From positions 1-64,000 of the forward strand of contig CAJNDS010002114.1 in NCBI GenBank assembly GCA_905221605.1: a stretch of DNA of 64,000 nt, written 5' to 3'. Shown here piece after piece: positions 21,838 to 34,900 of the stretch. The position numbers were made by a program, and so were the translations under genes. Position 1 is the stretch's first letter; every line of letters begins with the position of its first letter. The notes under the pieces are model-generated. The model made no database searches, was not told the DNA's origin, and worked only from the letters and a program-made list of their open reading frames with translations. The DNA comes from Symbiodinium natans (Eukaryota; Sar; Dinophyceae; Suessiales; Symbiodiniaceae).

Positions 21838-24800
21838 ACCCCCACCCACTTGCTTGAGGTTGTTCCCCCCCAAACGTTTCACAGAACTCTGCCGAGCAGG
21901 CGGGATGATCTTCGAACCATGCGAGTGGGTTTAGACCTCTCAACTATGCTCCAGCGGGGTCGGCGGCTTGAGCCGGAGGCTCTTAAATTTAGGGTTTAGG
22001 GCTAGGGTTTGGGGTTTAGGGTTTTAGGGTTCAGGAACCTCAACCCCAAAAAAAGGACAACATGGCCTACTCCCGGTCCTAATAAGGTGAAAAGAGCAGT
22101 AATGCGTTGATCTCTCTCCCAAGTCCCGCTGGGCACCTGCGTGCGCCTCGCGATCATGCCATCTGCGGCGTCGATCTCGTGCCGTAAGGCCTGGTGGTCT
22201 CAGGGGGGCTCAGGGAACTAAGGGTTTTTAGGGTTTAGGGTTTAGGGTTTAAGGTTTAGGGTTTAGGGTTTAGGGTTGGGGCGGGAGTTCAAGGTGAGGT
22301 GTTTAGGGCCTTGCTGCTAGGGGTCTATAGATCTACATGAGTAAGAAAACACCTGGGTGTACATGTACATCGACATGTTTGACAACCTTTGCCTGTGAGA
22401 GCAAGGGCTAGAACAGTAAGTCCTTGAACTTTTATGGGCACTTTCCCGAAATGGGGGTACCCCCTCACATATCCCCAAGAGAGCAAAAATCCCTCTTTCA
22501 GGGCCCCTCCAAAATGGTTTTGTGATATAATGGGGGGGGGAGGGGCGACAGGTGTTGGGATCAGGGTACGTTTCGCGGGTATGTTTCGGGGTATGTTTCG
22601 GGGGTATGTTTCGGGTATGTTTCGTGGCATCATGAGATACTTTACCTGAAATCTCGTTTCACGGGTGTGCAACCCGTGTGCCCTGTTTAAACCTGGACCC
22701 CCCCAAAAAACACAAACCCAAATAGGCACCGAATGCACTTATGGAAAAGCCCAGCCGACAGCCTGAGCCTTTCCCTAGGCCCCCCTAAACTAAACCCAGG
22801 GCCGCACCCAAAGAACGAACCAGCAAGCTATGACGTTCAGGGCCACCAGGTGCCGATTGGGCCTGCGCTCGCGTCTCGATTTTGCGGCAGCGGTGCCTGC
22901 GAAATGGTCTGCAACCTACCGGCTCTGAATAGGGAATCAGGCTATATTAGGGTTCCTATACAATCCCTTCAAGGGTTATGTCCCGGAGACATGGGGGCTC
23001 GATGTGGGGCTAAGGGCTTCGGATTTAGACATACTTGGGGAGACTTGGTCCAAGAGAACCTAGGAAAAAGAGTGGCCCCTTTTAACTTGGCGAATAGTGG
23101 CTTCGGGTTTAGGGGCCTATAGGGTTTTAGCTGGGTTCTTCCCGGTGCGGAAGGGGGCTTTGAAAAGTTTCGGGGCTTCATTTTGAGGGTGCATCGGGCC
23201 CCCCAAGGCATGCCTTGCGGATGTCTGCAGCTTGAGCAAGCTCTTGCCCGTCACTGCCTCATTCCTGGGCGCTGGAGTGCCAGTAACCAAAAACAAAAAC
23301 AACAACAATAATTGTAAGCAGAGTCATAGCAATAATAAAAATAACACAGATATTGATAACAATAACAATAACAATAACAATAACCATAACCATAACCATA
23401 ACCATAACAACAACACTAACACTAACACTAACAATAACAAAAACAATAACACTAACAATAATCGTAATAATAATCACATTCATAATAGAGTAATAATAAC
23501 ATCACAATAACTGTATAAGGATAAATCTTTGGGTCGTTTCATGGGCCCTTGATGGTCCCTTCAACGGGGAGCCCGTATATACCGCTTATATACCGTTAGG
23601 CTGAGGGTGTGCTAGAGTTTGGGTGCCCTATGACTCTTCCATGTCCCATTCAAGGAAGCCCCCGTGGACAGATGCGACACTCACCGGTGGACCGTCGCCT
23701 AATCCCTAAACCTCTAACCCTTACACTCTAGATCCTTACACCCTGCGCCCTGAAACCCCTTATACCCTAAACCCTAAACCCCCTTAAACCCTAAATCCTT
23801 CAACCCTAAATGCTGACACCCCAAGTCCTTACATCCTGAATCCTTAGCCACTTTGGGAATCGGAGGCTTTCTCGGTTGCTACTGAAGAACTCGAATTAAG
23901 TTGCCATCTGTTTAGGCTTCAGGTTGTAGGGTTTAAGGGTTAAGTCATAGGAGTTCTGGGTTCACGCTAAATTTTGGCGACGAAGGTTAAGTTCTTCAAG
24001 ATCATACCATCTTTGCTCAAGCCCATGGCCTCTTAGCTGATGATATCTTCCCCAGGGGTCTACATGCCCAGAAATTGGGTCTACAGGTTATCATTGCAAT
24101 TTCGAACATCATTACTGTTATGAGTATGCGCTTATTACTATTGGTGTTGAGTCACGGGTGTTGGGCTCAGGAGGTGTTGTGTAAAAAAAATGGGCCGTTT
24201 TCGGGCCGTTTTCGGGCCGTTTGCGGAACCCTCAGAAGGCCAAAAACACATTGTAATAGAGACTCTTCCCATAATCCAGAACTACGCCCTCTCGAGCGCG
24301 GGGACGGGGAATCTTCCCGAAAAAGGGGTCAAACAAGTCCAAAATCACAGCTAAGCCCTGAACCCTGCACCCTAAACCCTACCCCTAACCCTCCCCGCCC
24401 GAACACGCTTCTTCCCTACTGTGGAGTAGACCCTGGAAAAATATAAACTTTTAGGTATAAGTAGCTATAATAGGAACCAAGAACAAAAGAAGTATTAAAG
24501 TATGGTACTCCAAATCCCAGTCTTTTGAGTGTAGGGGTGTGCTGAGGCTTCGTCAACCAGTCGAACCCAGCCATGAAATCCTCTTGGTTGATGCTGCCCT
24601 GGCCGAGGGAAGGTTTAGGTTTTAGGGTTTAGGGTTTAGGGTTAGGGTTTAGGGTTTAGGGTTTAGGGTTTAGGGTTTAGGGTTTAGGGTTTAGGGTTTA
24701 GGGTTTAGGGTTTAGGGTTTAGGGTTTAGGGTTTAGGGTTTAGGGTTTAGGGTTTAGGGTTTAGGGTTTAGGGTTTAGGGGTGTTTGAAGGCTCATGGGG

Positions 24801-27800
24801 GGTAGTCTCAAGTACGGTTGTGAGTACGGTAGCTGCATGTCCGGCATCGCGGCACGTACGTGGGCACTTCTGTGTCAAATTGTGGTCGCATCTTGGGTGC
24901 CCTACTTGTAAAGCCCCGTGATTTAAAGAACGGTTCCAGAGCACTACACTGCAGCCTTGCAACAGGGTCTACACCCCGAGACCTGAAGCCTCCTAAGCCC
25001 CAAGACCTCATAAGGCTTAACTAGTTCATGGTTGGGAGAATACTAAAAATTAAAATGAATATTCCTTATTGGGTTTAAGTCCCTTTAAAAATGTAAAATG
25101 GTACCCAACTATGACAAAGTTAAGGTTTAGGATGTAGGGTTTAGGGCTCATTGTTTGGGCGACATGCAGACAGCTCTGCTTGGGAAGGTCCTCGTGGAAG
25201 GCCAAAGTTGTGGGCCCCTCTTGGTGTATCTATTCTCATGCTCCATCTAGTTCACGGAAGCAAACTGGGATCATGACGCCGATCAACTACTACAAGCTAC
25301 TGGGAGGGGTCGGGAGAGTGAGCAAAACTTAGGCTTGGGCTCGGAAAAATGTTGAGCAAGACCCTAAACCCAAAACCCTCTTTTTGGGAACTCCAACAAC
25401 AGATGGCTCTGCGTGTGCCATTGATGACGAATCGAGCCCCGCCCCTGACATCCCCGCGCCCTGAAAATTAAACCCCCCGGTCCCACCACCCGCCCCGAAA
25501 TTTTTACCCTAAACCCTAAACCCCAAATTGTTAAATCTAAGACTTTTCAACTTTGGAGGGAGTGTTCTGGCCAAGCCCGACAGTCAACCAAAGTTCCAAT
25601 TCCCTCTCTTGACGCTCTTGACCTTCTTGACCTTCTTGACCTTCCTGACCCTCCTGACCCTCTTGACTCTCTTCTGGACTCTCTTCTCCACAGACAGAGG
25701 TTCAAGACCGTCAAGACGGTCAAGGGGTCCGGGCCGACCCGCATGACCTTCTGACGGACCTTTATCCCCCCCCCCCCCCTACCAGCACACTCGATACATC
25801 ATCAGGCCTTTTGGAAGGTGTTGGGCCTTGTTTTAGAGGGGCTTGGATCTCATAAGGGGTCTAGGGTTTAGGGGTTTAGGGATTTCAGGGTCTACGGTTC
25901 GAACGTCTAGGGCACCCTAAGCCCTCAAGCCCTAAGCCCTAAACCCTAAACCCTGGTAGCCTGCTGGTTCACATCCAGCCAGTCGAACATTCTCAACAGG
26001 TCTGGTATGGGCCTTGGCGGTTTCAGGTTTAGGGGCCCTAGACCCTAAACCTCCAACCCTAAACCCTAAACCCTAAACCCCAAACCCTAAACCTAAACAC
26101 TAAACCCTAAACCCGGCTGAGGGTTTAGGGATTTGGAGTTTAGGGTTTGGGAGTTAGTGTTGCCACTTGTAGGGTGTAGGATTCGAGGTAAGCCCTGAAC
26201 CCGAATCAAGGTTCAGGATTTTATGGCTTCGGGGTTTAGGGTTTAGGGTTTAAACCCCAACCTCTAAACCCTATAAACCCCATAAACCCCACTTCTGGCC
26301 CAGCAGCCTGGTGATGCCTCCCCGGGAACTTCCATGCCCCAGGGAGAAACCCAACTTCATTAAACCCTTAACCCCGACAGACTTACCTTGTGGACCAAAC
26401 AACCCTAACATGTGGTTTAGGGTTTAGGCTTTAGGATGGGGATCGTATGCTACTATAATTCCTATTCAGGCATACCCATAAAGCCTTTTAAGGGCCCATT
26501 TGGTCCCCCAAGGTAATGACAGCCGTTGCAAGTGCAAGGGGCACAAAAGCTCTAGTCGTGATGGAAGTGATGCTCAAGCATTGTCCATTGGGCCAAGGGA
26601 CCGCGAAGCCCCAACAACCATCCCTTAACAGGCTTTGAGGCGGGGAGTTTCTACACTCCCCTTAGAACCTTATTGAAAATAGTATTTTTAATATCCTCTT
26701 GGGTTTTTTTATAAACGAAAATAAAACATGATTCCCACAAGGGGGATATAGGTTTAGGGTTTAGGGCTCTTTGGGTGGAGGGCTTGGTTTAGGGTCTTCT
26801 TGGCGCGCATGGGCAAGAGGACCACTTAAAAGGCTCTGCTGAAGTTAGAGCTATACCAGGATGGGCTATTAGGCCTTATAATCCCCATAATGAACCCAAT
26901 GAAGGGCCTTTTAAGGGATTATAGGGTATAATCGCCCGCCCTGGTAGCGACCCCACTTGGAGCATCAATCTCACTACGCGTTCTATGGCATAAAGCTCCA
27001 GGCACAAACCTTCGAGCCAAGAACCCTAAGTTCGGAGACCCCAAACTCGAAACCCCTTTTAGGGTCTATGGCTTGGGGTTTAGGGGTTTAGGGGTTTAGG
27101 GGTTTAGGGGTTTAGGGGTTTAGGGGTTTAGGGGTTTAGGGGTTTAGGGGTTTAGGGGTTTAGGGGTTTAGGGGTTAAGGGGTTTAGGGGTTTAGGGGTT
27201 TAGGGGTTTAGGGGTTTAGGGGTTTAGGGGTTTAGGGGTTTAGGGGTTTAGGGGTTTAGGGGTTTAGGGGTTTAGGGGTCTAGGGGTTTAGGGGTTTAGG
27301 GGTTTAGGGGTTTAGGGGTTAGGGTTTAGGGTTTAGGGGTTTAGGGGTTTAGGGGTTAGGGTTTAGGGCTTAGGGCTTTAAATCCTAAACCCTGACGAGA
27401 ACCCCTGGGCCAGCCCGGCATGTTGGCCACAGACTGCAGCTTCCGCAAGAAGTAGGGGGATGACATGATCTCGATGTAGTCCTGAAGGTTCAGGGTTTAG
27501 GGTTTAGGGTTTAGGGTTTAGGGTTTAGGGTTTAGGGTGATGACATGATCTCGATGTAGTCCTGAAGGTTTGGGCTCTTGGGTCGGGGGGTTGTAGGGTT
27601 TGGGGTTTAGGGTGTAGGGTGGTGCTTGCTTATAAGAACACCCCCCCCCCCCCCGTTTCAAAAACAGAAGAGATAATCATCCCTTTATTGCTCTTCTAAG
27701 GAAGAATATTCGACATTTTCTTGGGGGGGCTTAGGGTTTAGGGGTTGCTTAGCATGTGCCCTTAAAGGGGCACCCCTTTGATACCCCCCGCACCCCCCCC

Positions 27801-28921
27801 CCCCAAACCCTAAACCCCTATATACACTATACAACCAAAGGCCCATAATTCAGAGCCCTTTAAAGGAGGTAAGGGACCATACTTAAGGGCCCACTACACA
27901 CTAAACCCTAAACCCGATACCCTAAACACTAGAGCGAAACCCTAAACCCTAAACCCTAAACCCTAAACCTGGGGCCCATCCTCCTGTGCGTTTTAGGGTC
28001 TAAGGTCGTTCAGGGCGTTCTGGGGCTTCTTAGGTCTTTGAGGGCTGCGGGGGCAGACTCGTGCGGGTTAGCGGGTCTGGGGTGTATGCACTTAGGGTTT
28101 AGGGCTTACTTAGGGTATGGAGCTTCGGGTTTAGGGCCTAAACCCTAAACCCCAAACCCTAAACCCTAAACCCTAAACCCTAAACCCTAAATCCTAAACC
28201 CTAAACCCTAAACCCTAAATCCTAAACCCTAAACCCTAAACCCTCACGACCAACACAATTGGAAGCTTCGGGGGTTTGGGGCCATATACTAAGGGTTCAG
28301 GGTTCGGGAGTTCATCTTGGGGCGTCTCGCACAGAATCCAGCAAGTGGTTTCAGCTGCATTGAGTAGGGTTTAGGGCTTTGTTTAGGACTGTGGTAGGGT
28401 TGAGGGCAGCTTTCCCTAAACCCTAAACCCCAAAACCAACTTTTGCGCGGCGCGCGTCTTGATACAACGCTCCAACAGCATGCCCCAGAAAAGGCGTCTC
28501 TTTCCCCCAGACCCTACCTTGAGAACGCAAAAACCTGCTTCTGTTTGCAGGTCAGCTAAACATCCCTAAAGGGGTTGGTCTAGCAATGCCCCTAAACCCT
28601 CAACCCTAAACCCCAACAGAAAACAGACCAAAAACTCAGCACAGCCCAAACACACGCGAACGTTGGGAGTTCCCCCTGAACCTAACAGTCCTTAATAGGG
28701 ATTATACTAGGGGGTACTAGAATCCCTACTAAGGACTGCTAGCAAAAGGGGGGTTTAGGGTTTAGGGTTTAGGGTTTGGGGTTTGGGGTTTAGGGTTTAG
28801 GGTTTAGGGTTTGCCATCGGCCTGCTTCTCCATGACTCCATCCTTGCTGGCTGCCATGAAGACTTCACTGAGGGACTGCGTGACCTTGTGGCCTCGGCAG
28901 TAACCATTCTTTTGTAGATAC

Positions 28922-28952
<31 letters not shown>

Positions 28953-31900
28953 TAGACAGAGAGACAAAATAATGACCTATATATATATGTATATATGTAT
29001 ATATATATATATGTGTACATATATATATATATATGTATATGTATATTATACATGTACAGTACGAAAGAAGAATACACTGAACATATGAATACTACAACAA
29101 GGGCACCTTTTATGGGTGCTGGCGACTTTCGCAGATGGATCCGAAGCCCAAACAGGGCAGCACGGGGCTACCAACTTCAGCCAAAACCTCAACAGGGTTT
29201 AGGGTTTAGGGTTTAGGGTTTAGGGTTTACGGCTTCAGGGGTCAGATTGGGGGGACCTTTGGAGATATACAACCTCTGAAGAAGGTCCCTGTTTCAGAGA
29301 GCCAGAAGAGGGTTAAACCCTTTGTACACTTTAAACCATAAACCCGCAACCCTAAACCCTAAACCCCAGGGCCCTAGACCCAATGAACCAGAGCTTTGCA
29401 CTGCGGATCACTTTTCTGGCCGAGCAAATTTTCCCAAGCCTGTCAGACAACGCCCTTAAAGTCTAAGGCCCTACTGGGGAACTAAGTGACCCAAGATCGG
29501 GACCCTAAGCCCTAAACATACCAACCATAACCCTAAACCCTAAACCCTAAAACCTAAACCCTAAACCCTAAACCCCAAACATTTGGGGTCGAGCGTAGCC
29601 GCTCCGCTTTCTCCTCGTCTTTTCGCTCCTGCAGCTGCCTCACCTGGAAATCCCCAGGTGGCCCAGAAGTCGAACTCTCGAGGGTTTAGGGCATCCAGGG
29701 TTTACAAGGGGGTTCTAGGGTTTATAAGGGGTTTCTAGGGTTTAGGGGGGGGGGGGGGGGGGGGGGGGGGTCGGGGGTGTGGAGCTTCATAAGGGTTTAT
29801 ATGCGCCTAGGTTGCCCGAAAACTTGCATGAACAGTGGTGAGGTTGGGGGATTTAAGGAAGTGTTTTAAAGAAATCCCACCGAAACATATGTACATGTAT
29901 GTGTATATATATATAGTTCATTTATACCTATATTTATTCTTATGTTTATATGATTATGTATCTTTAGATGCATATTGATGTTTGTACGTATATATGATAG
30001 TAAACAAAGAATAATAACTATGGCAATAATACAGACACTTCAGAGGTTCTTAGGCTTCAGGCCCTCCTGTATACACATCTATACATAATTATATATATAT
30101 ATATATATACATACATATAATATGAATAATATATATATATACATATAATATAAATAAATAAGTAATATATATATATATATATAACGCATATATATATATA
30201 TATATATATACACATACACAATATGTATACATACATACATCGGGCTGTTATGTGTATCTTTGCTGGAGGAACAACCCTGACATCCCAGAAGCAGCTACCT
30301 GTTTTGGCTGCGGCTGGACCCTAAACCCGAAACCCGAAAACCCGAAACCCTAAGCCCTAAACCCTAACCCGAAACCCCTGAATTAAGGCTGGGGAAGGCC
30401 GAGGCTGGGCTTTGCTCAGCGGTTCTGAGGCACTGGGGTCGCAGGGTGGGGGGGTTTGATATCGAGAGGTAAAAATGGTATGAAGCTGCAAAGTCTGCCT
30501 CCAGCATGTTGTCGCTGACAACCTCAGCGACCAAGAAGAGCGGGCTTAAAGTTTACGGCTGTCGTGCAAATCAGCTCCCGCAGTTGAGGGCAAGGCTTAG
30601 GCAACGGCGCAAGGGTTCAGCAGATCTTCATGCGCAGCTGAAGCTGGGGTTACAGGATCCTTCAATCTTTCCTCTAACTACAAGAACCATGGCCTTTCCG
30701 ATTGAACGCGCAGCATTCAGGAAGTAGGGGTGGAGGGGCACGTAGTCCAAGCAAATACCTTACCAACCATGACGGCACGCCAAGCTTGCTGACTTGTGAC
30801 CCGACGCCATTGCTAGCCAAGGACCTCCAACCAGCCATCCGAAACCCATAACTAAAACTTGCAAACTAGGAATCAGATCGTTGCGCTTGGCGAGCGTTTC
30901 AGGGCCGCACGGTGCACCGTTTGACCAGAATGGGCAACCAACAGACATCAGGAAAGGTCCCCTGGGTCTTGTCGCAACTCTAGCTGTAACCGGCTATAGC
31001 TTAAGGCTTTAGCCCAAGGTGTGAGGTCAAGGGATATCCTGGAGTAATCTCGTAGAAGCCTCCTTGCTGAGCGCATTTTCGTGTTCAGGAGCTAACGCAC
31101 CCTAAACCTTAAACCCTAACAACCCCCATCATCGTAGAGCCCCTCAACTTGCCCTCCACCTATCAAGCCACAGCTCTAAAGTAAACAATTGCCGCAGACC
31201 CGAGCAATTTCGATGCGGGAGTAGGTCTGAGGGTCTGGGTCTAAGTAGGGTTCAAGGATCAATTTAGAGCTAACATGGGTCAACTGAGATGCTTCGGCTC
31301 AGGGCCCACGGTTTGAACTAGCAACGTAGATCGTGCATGGCTGTATCAAGAATGCGGCTGCGGCAGCACTTCAACATTTGCCGATTGAAGGCAGAGTAGG
31401 TTCACTGAAAATTTCGGGAAATAGTGCCCTCATGTTCGCCCGGATGCTATGTCGACATCGGCCTGCACTATGCTGCTGAGGCTCGGCTCTAGAAACAATA
31501 GCTCCACGGCAAGTGCATCCTACTCGCCTCATGTAGCGAAATACATCGAAGCATGTATTGCAACTGCCCAAACTCCAGAACTATAGTTCCAGGTGCATGG
31601 TCTACTGCAAGATGCCGGCCATGTGCACCACTAGGGAAGCATTGTCTATGTGCATGAGCCCCACCAAATGTGCCCTAAACCCCTGGCTCCCCCTAAGCCT
31701 AAACCGGCAAACATGGCCGCCAACCTAAACCCTAAGGCGCAATCTCCCCTGAATTTGGTGGTTTAGGTTTCGGATTTAGGGTTCAGGGTTTAGGTTTAGG
31801 GTTTAGGGTTTTGAGGGATCTAAGTAAGGGCTTTAAGGGCTTGGCTCGTGGAATAAAGGCTTCATAGTTTTTAGGGTCTTAGGGCGAGTTGCAATGCGCA

Positions 31901-34900
31901 AGCGTTTGCTGGAAGCGTGACAACCCGAAACCCTAAACCCTAAACTCTAAACCCTAAACCCTAAACCCACTAATTTGAGTTGCATGTCCCTGGGGTCCCG
32001 CATGTCTCCTATGTTGGGATGGTAACGTGCCGACATCAAGTGCTACACTGCATCTTGGCTGCACTTAGCAGGGTAACTAAAAAATTGATTGTTAGCTGCC
32101 TTATAGTAAGAAACCCAATAAACCCAAAAAGGCTAAGGATCTAAAGTTACACTAAAGCACCACAGAGACATATGGTAGGAGATGCTATAATCCGACACGC
32201 TTGTCTGTGAGAGACAACTGCATGGCGAGGCCCCGAAAGCCCTAGCGTCCACACCCCAACGCCCGAACCCTACACCCACACCCTGAATCCAAAACCCCAG
32301 GCCATGAAAACCCAAACAGCAAACAACCCTACCTAACTCCTAATCCCCCTAAACCCTAAACCCTAAACCCTAAACCCTAAACCCTAAACCCTAAACCCTA
32401 AACCCTAAACCATGACCCGGAAACCTTGTAAACCCCCCCTAAAAACCACTGAGGCCCCAACCCCGGTCATGATGCTCAGCAGCGCCCACGAAGAGAGAAC
32501 TGTGAAGAAGACCCAAACCTTCGGAGCTTCTCGGCATTCTTGGGGAGGGGGACCTTAAACCCTAAACCCTAAACCCTAAACCCTAAACCCTAAACCCTAA
32601 ACCCTAAACCCTAAACCCCTGAACCCTAAACCCTAAACTGGGGGGGGGGGAGGGGGAGGGGGACATTCTTGGGGGCCTGGGAGGAGGGGGGGGGGGGGGG
32701 ACGGGGGGGGAAGGTGTTGAGGCACCCCTCAGCCCCCAAAGGTTTGGGGGCTGAGGGGTATGGGACATGGAGCTGTCGGGCCTTGAAGCTTCGTTGGGCG
32801 GGGTTTAAGCTGGATTTTTTGCACATTCAGTTTGCATCTGGAGAAGAGAAGATCGTTTGTATTTATTTTGGAATTCTGGAGACGATGTAGAATTGACCAA
32901 ACAACTTTGCAAAATATCACATTCGATAATTTAAAAGTGTTTTCAAGCTTTTTGCAAAGCAAATGAAACTTGAAGAATTTGTGATTTGAACAAGTTTAGG
33001 GGATTGATGTTGTCGTGTTTCTGCTCCAACGAGCCCGCGCGCGCGCGCACGTGCGCGTGTGTTGCAGGCAGGGATTCGGGTTTAGGGTTTCAGGTTTGGG
33101 GCTCGGGTTTAGGGGGCTTAGCGCCTCACGCATCTTCCCTAGAGTGTTGCTGGGGGCCGCTTGGCCCGGAGGTTTCAGGGGCCTAGACTATTGGGTCAGG
33201 GGTCTTACTTGAGGGTTCAGAGCATATTTTGCTTACGAGTCGGCTGTTAACAACTTTTATGGCTACGTATATGAAGGGGACACTATCTGCATTGTAGCAG
33301 CTTAGAACCCAACTCTTCAGTCCGGACCTCTCCACAGATCCTCAAATGGCCTAGGGTTGACGGCTATGTGCATTTTTCTCCCAGAATACATGGAAAGCAC
33401 CCTGACAATGGGAAACGCCCCCAAAATACGCGGAACCTCCCCCTCCCTCCCCCACCAATCATTGCGCCCTAAACCCCAAACCCTAAACCCTGAAATCCTA
33501 AATCCAAGGCTTAGCCCCTGGCGGGCTTCATCAGCGGAAAGGTCCTGAAAATTGGGTCCACCTCCTCCCAGTACTGACCTCAGAGAGACGAGTCCCCGGA
33601 GTAACCTAGGAAGAAAAAGGGTACCCTTTTTGGTTTGCAGGAGAATACAAGGGAACCCCAACCCTAAAAAAAGGAAATGAGGGCCTACTCCGGGTCCTAG
33701 GAGAAGGAAGAGAGAGAGAGAGAGAGAGAGCCCTGCACCTGAATCCTCCATCCTGAAGGCCCAAGAGAGCGCCGAACCTTGAATCCGAAATCCTAAAGAA
33801 GAGAGAGAAAAAAAGAAAGAGAGAAAGAGAGAAACAGAGAAAACAAAGAGACAAAGAGAGAGAGAGAGGTAGTGAGGGGCATCCCCTTCCTCCCCACCAA
33901 GGCCCTGGTTGCAGCAACTTAGGGTTGGGGTTTAGGCAGGGGGGGAGTTTGGGGTTCAGCGCTTCAGGGCATGTTGCATGCAAACCAGGCTTCTCGAGGG
34001 TTTGAATTTGCTAGACCCTAAACCAGAAACCCTCAACCCTAAACCGGGGTGGGGGTGAGGGGTTTACAAGGTTACGGCTGCATTGCTTCAGGGCTTAACG
34101 AAGGGCAGGTTGAAGGACACTTCAGGGGCAGGATACGACAACGAGGACGTGAGGTGCACTAAAAACTAGAAAAAGAAAAACCGAGGGTAGGGTTTTTATG
34201 GAGCCGAGTCGGTTCGTCAGAACTATGCCGCCTTCTTCTTCAATGTGTGCAGTCTAGGGTTTAGGGTTTAGGGTTTAGGGTTTAGGGTTTAGGGTTTGGG
34301 GTTTAGGGTTTAGGGTTTAGGGTTTAGGATCCTTTTTTTGAAAGAGGTTTAGGGTTCAGGGTTTAGGGGTTTCGGGTCGAGGGCTTAGGGACGTTTACGG
34401 TTCATTTACGACTTGGGGCCCAGGGCAAAGATGACTGGGTTTAGGGTTTAGGGTTTCGGGTTTAGGGTTTAGGGTTTAGGGTTTAGGCACCAAATCAGGA
34501 CAACCGCTGAGCCCGAAGCCCTAGTACTTTTAAAGAGAGATGGTTTAGGGGGGCTTAGGGTTTAGGCGCCCTAAGCCCTAAAACACCCCGAAACCCTAAA
34601 CCCTAAACCCTAAACCCTAAACCCTGAGCCGCATCACGACGCCTTTTTGTCCGCGCTTTCTGGGATTGACATCGGATATGGAGGAAGCCGCCTGCACTTT
34701 GCACCGCAAACCCAGGTTTAGAGTTTAGGGCTAACTTTAGGGCTTAGGGTTGCGGGCAAGGGCTATCGGGTAAGTGTACTCAGAACCCAGCTCAAGGCAC
34801 ATTGACCGCCACTTGCAGTCCTACAATACAACCCTCAACCCTAAACCCCCCCAACAGGTGGGTTTTTTGTAAGCCCTACAAAACCCTCAACCCCCCTTCA

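Larger units (their letters stand above)
24599..25960 (-). other. Intron splitting the EF-hand loop, GC-AG type
   Basis: Sense strand begins CAG|GCTACCAGGGTTTAGGG and ends GGCCAG|GGC. A GC donor is required for the in-frame EF loop. It contains CCCTAAA and TTTAGGG tracts in the bracketing orientation, a family 5 repeat (25019-25122) and a 9-bp TTGACC-type repeat (25606-25690). Confidence 0.7.

Noticed and set aside
23232-23510. Asn-rich protein
   Set aside because: Translation of a hexanucleotide microsatellite.
26288-26328. An extra channel exon reading SRGGITRLLGQKW
   Set aside because: It breaks phase between 27391-27481 and 25961-26001, which join directly in frame; all frames of this short segment are open.
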